Source: a virus
Virus record (IMG/VR): IMGVR_UViG_3300001450_005500
Span: 66,224-92,459 of that record
Direction: 5' to 3' (one strand)
Length of the DNA stretch: 26,236 bases
Within the stretch, counting starts at the first letter, position 1. Each line of letters starts with the position of its first letter. Positions 16,214 to 24,775 of the stretch are shown here, one piece after another. Below the pieces are notes generated by a model that was given only the letters and a program-made list of their open reading frames with translations, was not told where the DNA came from and ran no database searches. The translations under genes were made by a program, and so were the position numbers.

Positions 16214-17204
16214 CTATAAGCATTTTGATTAATAATTGTCCGCAGTTTATTCCATATGTTTGTATATAATCACTTATATCTTTAGTTTTAGGATCTTTAA
16301 TAATAACATTTTTAACTTTATCGTTATCAAGAAACTTTTCTAAAGTTTTTGCTCCATGCATTCCTGCTTCATCATTGTCGTATAATATAATTATCTTTTC
16401 GTATTTAGGTATAAGTTCTTTTAGTAAGTCAAATTGTGTTCTTGTATTTTCAGATTGCGGAGCAACCGCTTCGTAACCTAATTCAGATAGACACATTACA
16501 TCTTTTAAAGATTTTGTAATAATTACAGTATCAGATTTATATTCAAGCTGTTCTAAACCTTGTAAATCTTCATGCTGTACATTACTCATCCATTTAAATT
16601 GTGTTTTATCTGCTAGAGGTCTATAAATTTTAGTTCTACCGTTAAATTTATATGCGTATATAGGATTATATTCCATATACTGCAGAATTAATTGTTTGTC
16701 TAAAAAGACAAACTTTGCAGAGTATACATTAAACTTTTTTAAAGTTTTAGATGTTACTCCAAACTGAGTCCAATATTTAGCATCGACTTTTGTCCAATGC
16801 TGAGGTTTTATTTGGATTAATTTTTTCCTTTCTATTACTTCGGGTTTGTAAGACGAAATTATCTTTCGTGTTACATTAGTTGCCTTTATTTTTCCAATAC
16901 GTAAATCTAAATCATTATTTATAATGTTAAGGGTCTCTAAAAAAGTTGACCCATATAAATTCATTACTAAATCAAAACATGTTCCTTGTAATCCATTGAA
17001 ATCTTTAAATCTTAATCCTCGGTCTTTTGTATAATACAATGCAAAAGAGGGATTTTTGTCCTCTCTAAAAGGGCTACTATAAGGTCTTCCTACTTGGAAA
17101 TCAAATCCCAAGTAATGTCTCATAATATCTTCTTCAGTTATTCTATCTAATATTGCTTGCTTCGATAACTTTTCTGGTTCCTGGATGTTTGTTAAATCAT
17201 ACAT
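16206..17204 (-). CDS. Phage TOPRIM DNA primase
   Basis: Synthesises RNA primers for the phage fork. The N-terminal part (YSSPFREDKNPSFALYY at residues 42-58, then RFKDFNG) follows the fold of the CHC2-type primase zinc domain but lacks the usual cysteine/histidine set. Residues 226-310 form a TOPRIM domain with YDNDEAG (D276, D278) and a closing KDISDYIQTYG. The acidic residue that normally opens TOPRIM is replaced: the strand reads VIITKSLKDVM where EG is expected. This variant is, as far as I recall, common in one phage primase group. There is no helicase domain; the DnaB-type gene is separate. 332 aa. Confidence 0.88.
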   Translation of the reverse strand: MYDLTNIQEPEKLSKQAILDRITEEDIMRHYLGFDFQVGRPYSSPFREDKNPSFALYYTKDRGLRFKDFNGLQGTCFDLVMNLYGSTFLETLNIINNDLDLRIGKIKATNVTRKIISSYKPEVIERKKLIQIKPQHWTKVDAKYWTQFGVTSKTLKKFNVYSAKFVFLDKQLILQYMEYNPIYAYKFNGRTKIYRPLADKTQFKWMSNVQHEDLQGLEQLEYKSDTVIITKSLKDVMCLSELGYEAVAPQSENTRTQFDLLKELIPKYEKIIILYDNDEAGMHGAKTLEKFLDNDKVKNVIIKDPKTKDISDYIQTYGINCGQLLIKMLIDE

Positions 17205-17302
17205 AATAAAAATAAGAGAGATAGTAATAAATAGAATCTACAACTGTCTAGCACAGGTAGAGTTCGCATACTATCTCTCTTATATTAAGTTATCTTAATT
17301 GA
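17205..17302 (-). other. Intergenic region between ssb and primase, no gene
   Basis: No open frame of usable length is present. The region is almost filled by the long imperfect hairpin at 17213-17282, with a short A/T-rich leader to the primase start. Confidence 0.7.
17213..17282 (-). ncRNA. Long rod-like hairpin (structured element A)
   Basis: A 14-bp perfect outer stem (17213-17226 with 17269-17282). Inside it on the minus strand, GAAcTCTAC pairs with GTAGATTC and CTGT with ACAG around a GCTAG loop, giving about 26 paired positions in 70 nt. On the minus strand it is followed by TTATTTTTATT. It could be a terminator with an unusually elaborate stem, a processing site, or a small RNA. The elaborate inner pairing is more than a terminator needs. 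Strand is assumed from the surrounding operon. Confidence 0.5.
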
Positions 17303-17875
17303 TTAAAATGGAAGATCTTCTTCAGTACCAACTACTTGAGTAGTTGCTGCTTGAGAAGTCTTTTCAGTTTTATCATAAGCTGTAATCTTTAACCCACTAG
17401 GAGTTTTAGTCATCGCTTCAATAAATGGTGCATAATTAGGAATAGATGAGTAATCTTTGTAATCGTATACAACTTTTAATCTCACTGGTGTGTGAGTATT
17501 AGCAGCTGACATAGTCGCACATAGATTAGTACATAATTCATCAAAATTATTACCACTAACGCTAAATTGGTCTTTTGGAATAAATTGTGTGCAAATATGT
17601 TTGATTCTAATAAGCATATTATTTATTCTTCTAGCAACAGCGTCTTCTTTAGACTCTCCTTCTTTAGGAGTTACATAATCTGGATTAATGTCAAACTCAT
17701 TGTGAGTTAATTCATTAGCGTCAGAGTCTGTAAATTTGAAACTTAAGTAAGACTTTCCATTCTTGTCTGTCTTCTTTTCTACACCGCTAAATAGGCAATT
17801 GTCATTTACACCTACAGGAATTGGTGATGATCCTGATACTTCGTTTACATTTAATGCTTGATTAATTTGATACAT
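17303..17875 (-). CDS. ssb: Single-stranded DNA-binding protein
   Basis: The 190-aa protein has no strict OB-fold motif I can cite but ends in the diagnostic acidic tip EEDLPF, preceded by a flexible T/Q-rich linker (TSQAATTQVVGT). This is how SSB proteins recruit polymerase, primase and nucleases. The beta-rich body contains SYLSFKFTDSDANELTHNEF (residues about 42-61), resembling phage SSB-like OB strands. Its position between the primase and a Sak4-like ATPase supports the call. It is preceded by a strong poly-A leader (AAAAAAAAAGAACT before ATG), a translation-favouring feature in Bacteroidota, consistent with high expression. Confidence 0.8.
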   Translation of the reverse strand: MYQINQALNVNEVSGSSPIPVGVNDNCLFSGVEKKTDKNGKSYLSFKFTDSDANELTHNEFDINPDYVTPKEGESKEDAVARRINNMLIRIKHICTQFIPKDQFSVSGNNFDELCTNLCATMSAANTHTPVRLKVVYDYKDYSSIPNYAPFIEAMTKTPSGLKITAYDKTEKTSQAATTQVVGTEEDLPF

Positions 17876-17910
17876 AGTTCTTTTTTTTTGTTATTATTAA
17901 TTTAATTGAT

Positions 17911-18573
17911 TTAAAATATGTCCAAAGAATCTAATGATTCTTCTTCTTGTTGGTTTTGCATGTCTTGAATAGCATCTTCTTGAAAGTTCTTTTCTATGTT
18001 ACTTTTTGTTGAAGTTACGTAATCAGTCCCAAAGACCTCTTCTTCAACTGCAGGGTTTGAACTTTCTGTTTCTGTAGCATGTTCAATTATATCTTCATCT
18101 GTTTGCGAAGATACAAAAGTTTCCATATTTACAGGGGCTTCTTCTAATGTATTTACAGCTTTAGAGTAATCATCTGTTGCTGTATTTAACATACTTTGTG
18201 ACTTAATTTTGAAAAATCTATATCCAGGAAATCCGTCCATTTCTGTAGACTGTTCTGCTACAAATAATTTGACATTCTCTAAACTTGACTCTTCATAATG
18301 TGATCTTAGATCACGGTTGTGTGGTGTATTACTTAATACTCCTTGGTTATTTACTGCAACCCCATTTCCATCGGGTGCTACATAAATATTAACGACCTGT
18401 TCCGTATCACCTTCTTCTGGATATGCAAAGCCTACTTTGTTGTTGTCAGGACGAAGATTCATCCTAGACTGCAAAGCAGGGCTTATACGCATTCTACCAG
18501 ATTCTTGTAATTCGATACATAGGTCATCGCCATAACGATTTAGTCTTTCGACTCTTTTTCCTACTAATCTCAT
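17911..18573 (-). CDS. Unknown replication-region protein with acidic SSB-like tail (220 aa)
   Basis: Residues 1-110 are beta-rich and basic (MRLVGKRVERLNRYGDDLCI at the N terminus). From about residue 130 the chain is acidic, low-complexity and probably disordered, rich in E, D, S, T and N, ending EEESLDSLDIF. The last residues (acidic, then hydrophobic, ending in Phe) resemble the C-terminal interaction tip of SSB proteins, which its downstream neighbour ssb also carries. It may therefore bind the same partner proteins, or be a scaffold for the fork. No family recognised. It lies between the Sak4-like ATPase gene and ssb. Confidence 0.75.
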   Translation of the reverse strand: MRLVGKRVERLNRYGDDLCIELQESGRMRISPALQSRMNLRPDNNKVGFAYPEEGDTEQVVNIYVAPDGNGVAVNNQGVLSNTPHNRDLRSHYEESSLENVKLFVAEQSTEMDGFPGYRFFKIKSQSMLNTATDDYSKAVNTLEEAPVNMETFVSSQTDEDIIEHATETESSNPAVEEEVFGTDYVTSTKSNIEKNFQEDAIQDMQNQQEEESLDSLDIF

Positions 18574-18584
18574 AAAATTGGTTT

Positions 18585-19268
18585 TTAATTATAATACTTG
18601 TTAACTTCTTGAATAACTGTGTTAATATCATTAGGTATTTTACTTTCATTAAACATTCCTCTAGGGCTCTTACCAGTAGTTGTACCATCAGATTGAGTTA
18701 AGAATGAATGTTTTATGTTACCTTCAGCATCAGGACTTACATCTGTGAATAACACAATTGTAAACATCCCTTCCATAGTAATGATATTATCTACTAATTT
18801 ACCTACTGTTTTAAATTTAAGCTTTCTATTACCTTGTAGGTCAGTTGCAGTTTCTGCATGTCCTACCATAATAAATGTAATATCTTCTCTTAAATCTTTA
18901 CCAGCTGTTGCTATCTCCCAAGCGTGTAATCCTATATCGGTGAACTTATCAAAGCCTCGTTCGTTTGCTCTACGCATATACTCATTTGCCATAACATATT
19001 GAAAGTCATCTATAATAACTGTTTTTATGTGTGACATATGTTCATCTATATGCTTTAATGTAGATACAATTACAGAATGATTATCTGATTCTAAGTAATT
19101 ACCTCTAGGATTCTCTTTTGAAAGAGTTGTATAGTTTTTTTTCCACCCTCTGAAGGGCATTGGTTTTTTACCAACATTAACTATAAAAGTTGATTTAGGG
19201 TCTAAGTGCTCAAAACTAGTTGATTTACCAGAACCCGATTCTCCAATGATTAAAATTTCTTGTGCCAT
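18585..19268 (-). CDS. Sak4-like RecA-fold ATPase, probable recombinase
   Basis: A 227-aa P-loop ATPase: Walker A GESGSGKST at residues 9-17, Walker B TVIIDDFQYVM at 83-93 (D87, D88), then a conserved IMVGH strand with sensor-like polar end. This is the compact RecA-core architecture of phage Sak4-type proteins, which promote single-strand annealing together with SSB. The adjacent ssb, RusA and PD-(D/E)XK genes give a complete recombination set. The alternative is a general phage AAA ATP-binding protein of the same fold. The DUF3846 gene upstream ends immediately before its start. Confidence 0.8.
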   Translation of the reverse strand: MAQEILIIGESGSGKSTSFEHLDPKSTFIVNVGKKPMPFRGWKKNYTTLSKENPRGNYLESDNHSVIVSTLKHIDEHMSHIKTVIIDDFQYVMANEYMRRANERGFDKFTDIGLHAWEIATAGKDLREDITFIMVGHAETATDLQGNRKLKFKTVGKLVDNIITMEGMFTIVLFTDVSPDAEGNIKHSFLTQSDGTTTGKSPRGMFNESKIPNDINTVIQEVNKYYN

Positions 19269-19532
19269 TTAAATTAATTTATCGGTTTGTATAATTATTA
19301 CGTCCCCGCATAAGGGATCTGCTGAAAATCTATGTAAAACAGTGGCTTTATAATTAATAGGTAAGCCCTGTATTTTACCTTCTTCGTTACAGACAACACT
19401 AAGTCCCTCTTGTGTTGACGGTACTACTTCAATCAACCCTCCTACTGCTTTTTGCATAATCTTGAGTTGATTTTTTGAGGGCAGAACAAACAATTCTTCT
19501 GCACCATCTGTTTTTATTATCTTTGCTGTCAT
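19269..19532 (-). CDS. DUF3846-family small protein
   Basis: An 87-aa protein matching the DUF3846 pattern: IKTDG near the N terminus, LPSKNQLKIMQKAVGGLIEV (residues 17-36), CNEEGKIQGLPINYKAT (about 48-64), and a closing GDVIII strand. The family is widespread in phages and plasmids, and its activity is unknown. The stop of this gene touches the start of the Sak4-like gene, so translation is coupled. Confidence 0.8.
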   Translation of the reverse strand: MTAKIIKTDGAEELFVLPSKNQLKIMQKAVGGLIEVVPSTQEGLSVVCNEEGKIQGLPINYKATVLHRFSADPLCGDVIIIQTDKLI

Positions 19533-19534
19533 AT

Positions 19535-20533
19535 CTATAAATTAAAGTTTATTTCACTTGGTTTTTCATATTCGTCTACTTTACTGTGTTTAAGATTATC
19601 AAGCATACTTAATACTACTCCTGATTCTCCCTCACGGTTTTTTATTATATGCCAATATATCATTGCCTGGTCACTATCCAAAGGATTTGTAACAGGTAAA
19701 TTATTAGGCCCATAAGTTTGTAGATGAAGCATAAAAGGTTTATGGCTAATCATAACTATATCTGACCCATGAAAAACTGCATCTGATCCAAATATGTCTT
19801 TTTTCATAGGATAATGTGTCATAGGGTTTGATAGTCTTTCAGGTCTTTCTAAATCTCGATTCAATTGACTTAAAACTACTACAACAATCTTAAATTCTTT
19901 TTTTATAAGCATAAACATCTTATATAAATTAACTAAAATCTCCCTCTCTGATGCTCCTTTACCTCCTCTCGTTAATAATGTATGATCAAGAAACACTACT
20001 GTTCCGTAATCATCTCCTTTCTTTCTCTTTTCATTTGTGTGAAATCTTTTTATAGTGCTATAAATTTGCTGTACTGATCCTGGAATATCTACATAATATA
20101 CGTCATAATCTTTTATCGTATCTTCTACTACAAATCTAGATCTTTCGAAATCTAAATCTTTTAATGAGTCGCTACCTGAATATAGTTCAGACGAAGTCAA
20201 GTTTAATTTAGAAGAAATTTTTCTTCCTACCTGCTTCATTGCTAGCATTTCGAAATTAAATGATAATATTGAAAAGTTTTCATTAGGGTTAAAATCAAAC
20301 AAACTCGTTTCCATTTCATTTGCAATTGAGGATTTACCTGAGCCAGACATACCTGCCACAGTAACTATTGTTCCCCATTCCAAACCTCCTGTAATTGAAT
20401 TGTTTAATTTAGCCCATCTTGTTCTAAGCGAACGTATGAGTCCTTTCCTTCTATCATCGATATACTGTATAATTTCATCACTGGCCGTCTTTATATGTTT
20501 ATACTTTAAGCTTCTAGCTGATTTTACCGCCAT
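19535..20533 (-). CDS. dnaB: DnaB-type replicative helicase
   Basis: A RecA-fold helicase: Walker A GMSGSGKSS about 61 residues from the chosen start, Walker B TVVFLDHT, and the DnaB H3-like VVVLSQLNRDLERP (SQLNR). It is about 332 aa and lacks the DnaB N-terminal helical domain, as in several phage helicases that assemble with a separate primase and loader. I chose ATG 20533, preceded by an A-rich leader, with a 20-nt overlap with the upstream gene. An in-frame ATG at 20557 adds eight residues and widens the overlap to 44 nt. It would unwind the phage fork with the primase encoded about 2.3 kb downstream. Confidence 0.9.
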   Translation of the reverse strand: MAVKSARSLKYKHIKTASDEIIQYIDDRRKGLIRSLRTRWAKLNNSITGGLEWGTIVTVAGMSGSGKSSIANEMETSLFDFNPNENFSILSFNFEMLAMKQVGRKISSKLNLTSSELYSGSDSLKDLDFERSRFVVEDTIKDYDVYYVDIPGSVQQIYSTIKRFHTNEKRKKGDDYGTVVFLDHTLLTRGGKGASEREILVNLYKMFMLIKKEFKIVVVVLSQLNRDLERPERLSNPMTHYPMKKDIFGSDAVFHGSDIVMISHKPFMLHLQTYGPNNLPVTNPLDSDQAMIYWHIIKNREGESGVVLSMLDNLKHSKVDEYEKPSEINFNL

Positions 20534-21155
20534 AATTGATATTTTTATTTGGTTCATTACTTTCAGTATCTAATATATTAAGAGTGTCTTTCCAAATTTC
20601 TTGTTTAAGCCAATTCTTTAGTGTCTTAATATAGTTCATACCATTTCGTTTTTGCCTGTTGACATAGAATTCAACAGCTTTTTGTAGTCGTTGAGGTGAA
20701 CATCTATTTCCCTGAATAATACTGAGATACATTTTCTTTATCTCTTTGGTACCTTCTTTTAAATAATCTGTCCTCCCACTAGGCCTAATAGCCTTGGTCG
20801 GATATGAAGATAAAAAGTCATCAAACTCTTTACCATATATACTATCCGCCAAGTCTACTAAATCTTCATCTCCTAAGAAAGGGTTATCTGATTTCTGATT
20901 TGAATAACTATCTACTAGATCTCGTATAAACACATCACTTTTATCTGTAGCTGCCCATTTTCCTTCCGTCATAGTTATGAATCCTCTGTCTTGAAGATTC
21001 TTAACCGCTTCAGAATTAATTGTGTTAACGTTACGACTATAAGATTTAATTAAATCTTTTTTATCATAAACAACACAATAGATAACTGTATACTCTTCCA
21101 GTGTTAGCTGGTTTTCTATCAGTATATCTATAAATGGTTTGCCAATTGCAATCAT
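20514..21155 (-). CDS. Putative replication initiator or helicase loader (213 aa)
   Basis: The N-terminal 75 residues look like a winged-helix domain: helices LTLEEYTVIYCVVYD and NSEAVKNLQDRGFITMTEGK, with a turn typical of a wHTH wing. The C-terminal region (KAVEFYVNRQKRNGMNYIKT then LKNWLKQEIWKD) resembles the DnaD/phage replisome-organiser helical tail. Its stop overlaps the DnaB gene start, a common arrangement for helicase loaders. Family not certain; the assignment rests on fold-like impressions and position. Confidence 0.6.
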   Translation of the reverse strand: MIAIGKPFIDILIENQLTLEEYTVIYCVVYDKKDLIKSYSRNVNTINSEAVKNLQDRGFITMTEGKWAATDKSDVFIRDLVDSYSNQKSDNPFLGDEDLVDLADSIYGKEFDDFLSSYPTKAIRPSGRTDYLKEGTKEIKKMYLSIIQGNRCSPQRLQKAVEFYVNRQKRNGMNYIKTLKNWLKQEIWKDTLNILDTESNEPNKNINYGGKIS

Positions 21156-21168
21156 AAAAATAATATAT

Positions 21169-22377
21169 TTATAAATTAATAATTTCGCTTATATCATCTA
21201 TCCATTTCACTGTGTAATCACTTTTTACTCTCTTTCTAACCCATTTTAGTTCTTGTGTTCCTTTGATGTATAAGTTCACATAAATTGCTTTCTTGCCATT
21301 TTTTAATCTTAATGTACGACCTGTTCTTTGAATACTGTCTAGGGCTTTTGAACTGCCAGCAACACATATTCCTAAAGAACAATCTGGCACATTAAGACCT
21401 GCATTTAACGCTTTAACGGAACTTAATATTCTAACACCTTTCTCTTCTCCAAACTTTTCAAGAGTATCTTTACGATCGTTCTTATGCATTTTACTATGAA
21501 ATACGGAACAATCAGATCCAATTACTGTTTGAATTTGCTCAGCAAACTCTATGCTTTCGCTAAAGATTAATGTTTTCCTATTAGGAAACTTATCAGTTAA
21601 TTTCTTAACTAATACTAATTTACTAAATGCATTAAAACACATTTGTTTCCTTTTATTCATCATCTTATAATATATAATAGATATCTTCTTCTTAGGATGA
21701 TTACTCGATTTCATAAATTTACTTGCATTTTTAAATGCATTAAAAGGTCCACCGAGTTCATCTGTACAATCTTGAAGAAGCTTATCTACTCTATTATATT
21801 CTAGTGCTTCTTCAGGTGTAAAACTAACACCTAAATTATACACTGTATAAGGGGACACAATCCCCAGTTTTCTCGCCTCATTTAAATTGGTTGTTTTAAT
21901 AATAGGGGCGTGTTCATGTAAATAATTAAAATACTCTTCGTTTTCAGGAGGCGTTGCTGTGAAGCAATACATCCTTTCCCAAAGATTATTTTCATAGAAA
22001 TTTCTATATGATGTAGATAAGGTAGTGTGTACCTCGTCTACAACAACGATATCCCAATGATGTCCTGCAAGTTTATATGCAGATTGTATACACATGAATT
22101 CTACTTGTGGTAATAAATGTTCTAAATTCCAAGTATGGAATTCTTTAACCCATTCATTGTCTCTAAGATTCTCAGTAGGCACAATTACACATGCCGACTT
22201 GTTAGAATCTTTTCCTAAAGTATTTTTAATTGCTAAAATACCAATCCTAGTTTTACCAAGACCAGTAGCAGCAATAGAAGTACCTTTGTAACCATTCGAG
22301 ACCCAAGCATCTAGATGTTCTAATTGAAGTTCATCTTTTTGTTCGTTAAATAAATCTGTTTGAATCATTTTTCCCAT
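21169..22377 (-). CDS. SF2 (DEAD/DEAH-type) DNA helicase
   Basis: A 402-aa superfamily 2 helicase with Walker A ATGLGKT (residues 37-43), motif II DEVH (114-117), motif III TATPP (140-144), and C-terminal motifs around NAGLNVPDCS and QRTGRTLR (motifs V and VI). It resembles the phage UvsW-like/RecG-like helicases that remodel forks and recombination intermediates. The reading frame overlaps the polA stop by 13 nt if ATG 22377 is used, or by the classic 4-nt ATGA if ATG 22368 (M4) is used. The latter is equally plausible. Confidence 0.9.
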   Translation of the reverse strand: MGKMIQTDLFNEQKDELQLEHLDAWVSNGYKGTSIAATGLGKTRIGILAIKNTLGKDSNKSACVIVPTENLRDNEWVKEFHTWNLEHLLPQVEFMCIQSAYKLAGHHWDIVVVDEVHTTLSTSYRNFYENNLWERMYCFTATPPENEEYFNYLHEHAPIIKTTNLNEARKLGIVSPYTVYNLGVSFTPEEALEYNRVDKLLQDCTDELGGPFNAFKNASKFMKSSNHPKKKISIIYYKMMNKRKQMCFNAFSKLVLVKKLTDKFPNRKTLIFSESIEFAEQIQTVIGSDCSVFHSKMHKNDRKDTLEKFGEEKGVRILSSVKALNAGLNVPDCSLGICVAGSSKALDSIQRTGRTLRLKNGKKAIYVNLYIKGTQELKWVRKRVKSDYTVKWIDDISEIINL

Positions 22378-24215
22378 TTTGAATTAATACTAGGTTCAGC
22401 TTTCAATAACTTATTATTTAAAATAAGCTCTGCAGCTCTTTCCATTTCGTAACTTAAAATTTCTGACCATTCTGTGGAGTAATCTGTTGGACACATTGTA
22501 TCAATTTGATCATGTACTGTCATAACTAACTTAACTGGTAAGTTGTCATCTTGTATTCTCTTTCGTAAGAAAGCCAATGCAAGTTTAGTCATGTCAGCAC
22601 CTGTACCTTGAATAGGAGTATTTTTAGATGCACGTTCAATTGAACCTAACACCTTCATGTCTCCTGAACTGAATCCCATACCAGGGAACCAATCTTCAAA
22701 CCATCTGATCCTTCTGAAAGGCGCAAAGGTTTTAATGTGACCGTATCGTTTTCCGTAATTTCCTAGACTATTTAGAAACTTTTTAATTGAGGGGAATACA
22801 CTAAAATATTTATCTATTAGTATCTGTGCTTCTTCTGTACTTATCTGTAAAGTGTTTGCTAATTTAAATGGACCCATGCCATAAGCGAGGCCAAAGTTAA
22901 TGGTTTTTACGTTAGTACGCAACTTTTTCTTACCTTTTTCATCAGCTTCTCTCCATTTGTCTTGAAATACTAGATCTGCGCACTCACTGTGTAAGTCACC
23001 GCCTTCTTCTAGAATTTTTAACCAAACAGGGTCCTTAGATCCTGTCGCTATAATACATAATTCCTGAGAACTATAATCGGCAGATACTAGTACTTGATTT
23101 TCATCAGGTATAAAACAATGTCTAAACTTATTGTCTGCAGGTATCTGCTGCATATTTGGAGAGTTACTAGCAATTCTACCAGTATTTAATACTTGATTAA
23201 ATCTAGTATGAATCTTACCATCTGCTCCAATATTCTTTAAGAATTCTATACCATATGAAGTAGCAAGCTTTGCTTTCTCTTTATACTTTACATAGTTATT
23301 TATTAATCCGTGAGTTCTATAATTTATCAGTTCTTTTCCATTTACATTTTCTAAATCAGGTACTAAAATTTTGAATACTCTTAATACTTGTGTAGGACTA
23401 GACCATTTAACCATAATTTTTCTAATATCTTCTGTTGCTGTAAATAATTGTGTCTGTACATTTGGATTAACAAAACTAGATAACCTTGGATCTGCCATAA
23501 CTAATTGATCTAATGTGTCTTCATACTTAATCATTTCGTCTTTGGAATCCTTCGCTATATTACTCCATTGTTCTGTATCCAATTTAAAGCCATTAAATTC
23601 TATGTCTGCTAAAGCTAAACTTGCAGTGTTTTCTAACTCTGCAACGTCTTCTAATTTATGTTTTATGAGTGTTTGCTCTTGAGCATTCCTTATAAAACAT
23701 AGATACTCTACATCTTTAGCACCATATACTATTTGATCGTCTTTAAAGGGTTCGCCTTCTAAACCAACGAATTGGTTTCTAACGTCTTTGTTTAAGTCTA
23801 CCTGTAGGTAGCGCTTACAAAGCTCCTTTAAAGAATATCGTAAAGTAAATTTACCACAATGAATAATTTGGTCCACTAACATAGTATCCCAACATCCATT
23901 CATAGTAATATTACCCCACCTTTTAATAACTTTATAATCAAATTTGACATTATGTAGAATCTTTATTATAGAGTTTGATTCTAAAATGTCACGTAAAGGT
24001 TCAATACTTACGTGTCTTGTGTCAATAACAAATTGTTCGTTATCGTCTCCTATTTGAAGCATTAGCATTCTCTTTGTTTGGAAGTCTAATCCTTCTGTTT
24101 CAGTATCTACACCTAGATACTTTTTGTCTTTACAGTAGCTAACCGCATCTTCAATAGTTGCTACTTTATAATGTTCCGAAGGAATATTTCTTTCGGGTCC
24201 TATATAATTTATCAT
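22365..24215 (-). CDS. polA: Family A DNA polymerase with 3'-5' exonuclease
   Basis: The replicative polymerase. The exonuclease domain has Exo I DTE (D37, E39), Exo II NVKFD (N89, D93) and Exo III YGAKD (Y164, D168), all intact, so it should proofread. The polymerase domain has motif A SADYSSQE (D380, E385), motif B RTNVKTINFGLAYG (R433, K437, F441, Y445) and motif C VHDQID (D569). Phe at 441, the counterpart of E. coli F762, is the high-fidelity type. Motif C has HDQ where HDE is nearly universal. No 5'-3' exonuclease domain is present (616 aa). The start overlaps the previous gene's stop as ATGA (24212-24215). Confidence 0.95.
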   Translation of the reverse strand: MINYIGPERNIPSEHYKVATIEDAVSYCKDKKYLGVDTETEGLDFQTKRMLMLQIGDDNEQFVIDTRHVSIEPLRDILESNSIIKILHNVKFDYKVIKRWGNITMNGCWDTMLVDQIIHCGKFTLRYSLKELCKRYLQVDLNKDVRNQFVGLEGEPFKDDQIVYGAKDVEYLCFIRNAQEQTLIKHKLEDVAELENTASLALADIEFNGFKLDTEQWSNIAKDSKDEMIKYEDTLDQLVMADPRLSSFVNPNVQTQLFTATEDIRKIMVKWSSPTQVLRVFKILVPDLENVNGKELINYRTHGLINNYVKYKEKAKLATSYGIEFLKNIGADGKIHTRFNQVLNTGRIASNSPNMQQIPADNKFRHCFIPDENQVLVSADYSSQELCIIATGSKDPVWLKILEEGGDLHSECADLVFQDKWREADEKGKKKLRTNVKTINFGLAYGMGPFKLANTLQISTEEAQILIDKYFSVFPSIKKFLNSLGNYGKRYGHIKTFAPFRRIRWFEDWFPGMGFSSGDMKVLGSIERASKNTPIQGTGADMTKLALAFLRKRIQDDNLPVKLVMTVHDQIDTMCPTDYSTEWSEILSYEMERAAELILNNKLLKAEPSINSKWEK

Positions 24216-24733
24216 TGTTCAAATAGATTTTGAAAATTACCTTGTGCGTTTCCTACTACACCAGAATTCTCCATTTCTGACATCAAATGATGAGGTTGTA
24301 ATGATTTGTTTTCAACTTTGAAAGTCATAAGCTCATTTTCTCTCGGTAATCCCTTAGTTTCAAAGCTCAAAAATATACATTCTGTACGATTCTTAGTTGC
24401 CTTTTTGTAATCTTCTCTACTTGGGCGCCCTGCTTCTGCCCTTCTTAGTTCTTCTGGGCTCATCTCATCTCTACGAATAGATGAAACATACGCTTCTGAT
24501 ACAAAACACACAAGATCAGCCTTCGCTAAAGTTAGCATGTGTTGCATAATTTCTCTACATTTATCTCGTAGTTCTTTTTCTGCCATTAATTGTGGAGCTA
24601 CAGGCATAATTTTAAATTTGCCTTTACTTGTTCTAACATACATAACAGGAGGTAATTCTACTCCACCCTTTACTACGTTAGATACATGTTTTAATACTCT
24701 AAGTTTAAACTTAGCCACCTCGTTAGTTACCAT
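24212..24733 (-). CDS. Phage replication-region protein of unknown function (173 aa)
   Basis: A complete gene coupled to polA by a 4-nt ATGA overlap, so its product is probably made in step with the polymerase. The protein is alpha/beta without membrane segments. Residues 50-80 hold a charged helix (MAEKELRDKCREIMQHMLTL) and 92-108 a polar stretch (RRDEMSPEELRRAEAGR). The middle reads TECIFLSFETKG. The C terminus is N/Q rich and ends FQNLFEQ. I do not recognise a family. A small accessory protein of the polymerase is one possibility, based only on position. Confidence 0.75.
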   Translation of the reverse strand: MVTNEVAKFKLRVLKHVSNVVKGGVELPPVMYVRTSKGKFKIMPVAPQLMAEKELRDKCREIMQHMLTLAKADLVCFVSEAYVSSIRRDEMSPEELRRAEAGRPSREDYKKATKNRTECIFLSFETKGLPRENELMTFKVENKSLQPHHLMSEMENSGVVGNAQGNFQNLFEQ

Positions 24734-24775
24734 GTTATATAGTTTAGTTAATAAATAATTTAATAAGAAAAAGTT

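Noticed and set aside
17213-17282. Suppressor-like tRNA (CTA in the central loop of element A)
   Set aside because: There is no T arm, no U33 equivalent and no D-arm GG; it folds better as a continuous rod.
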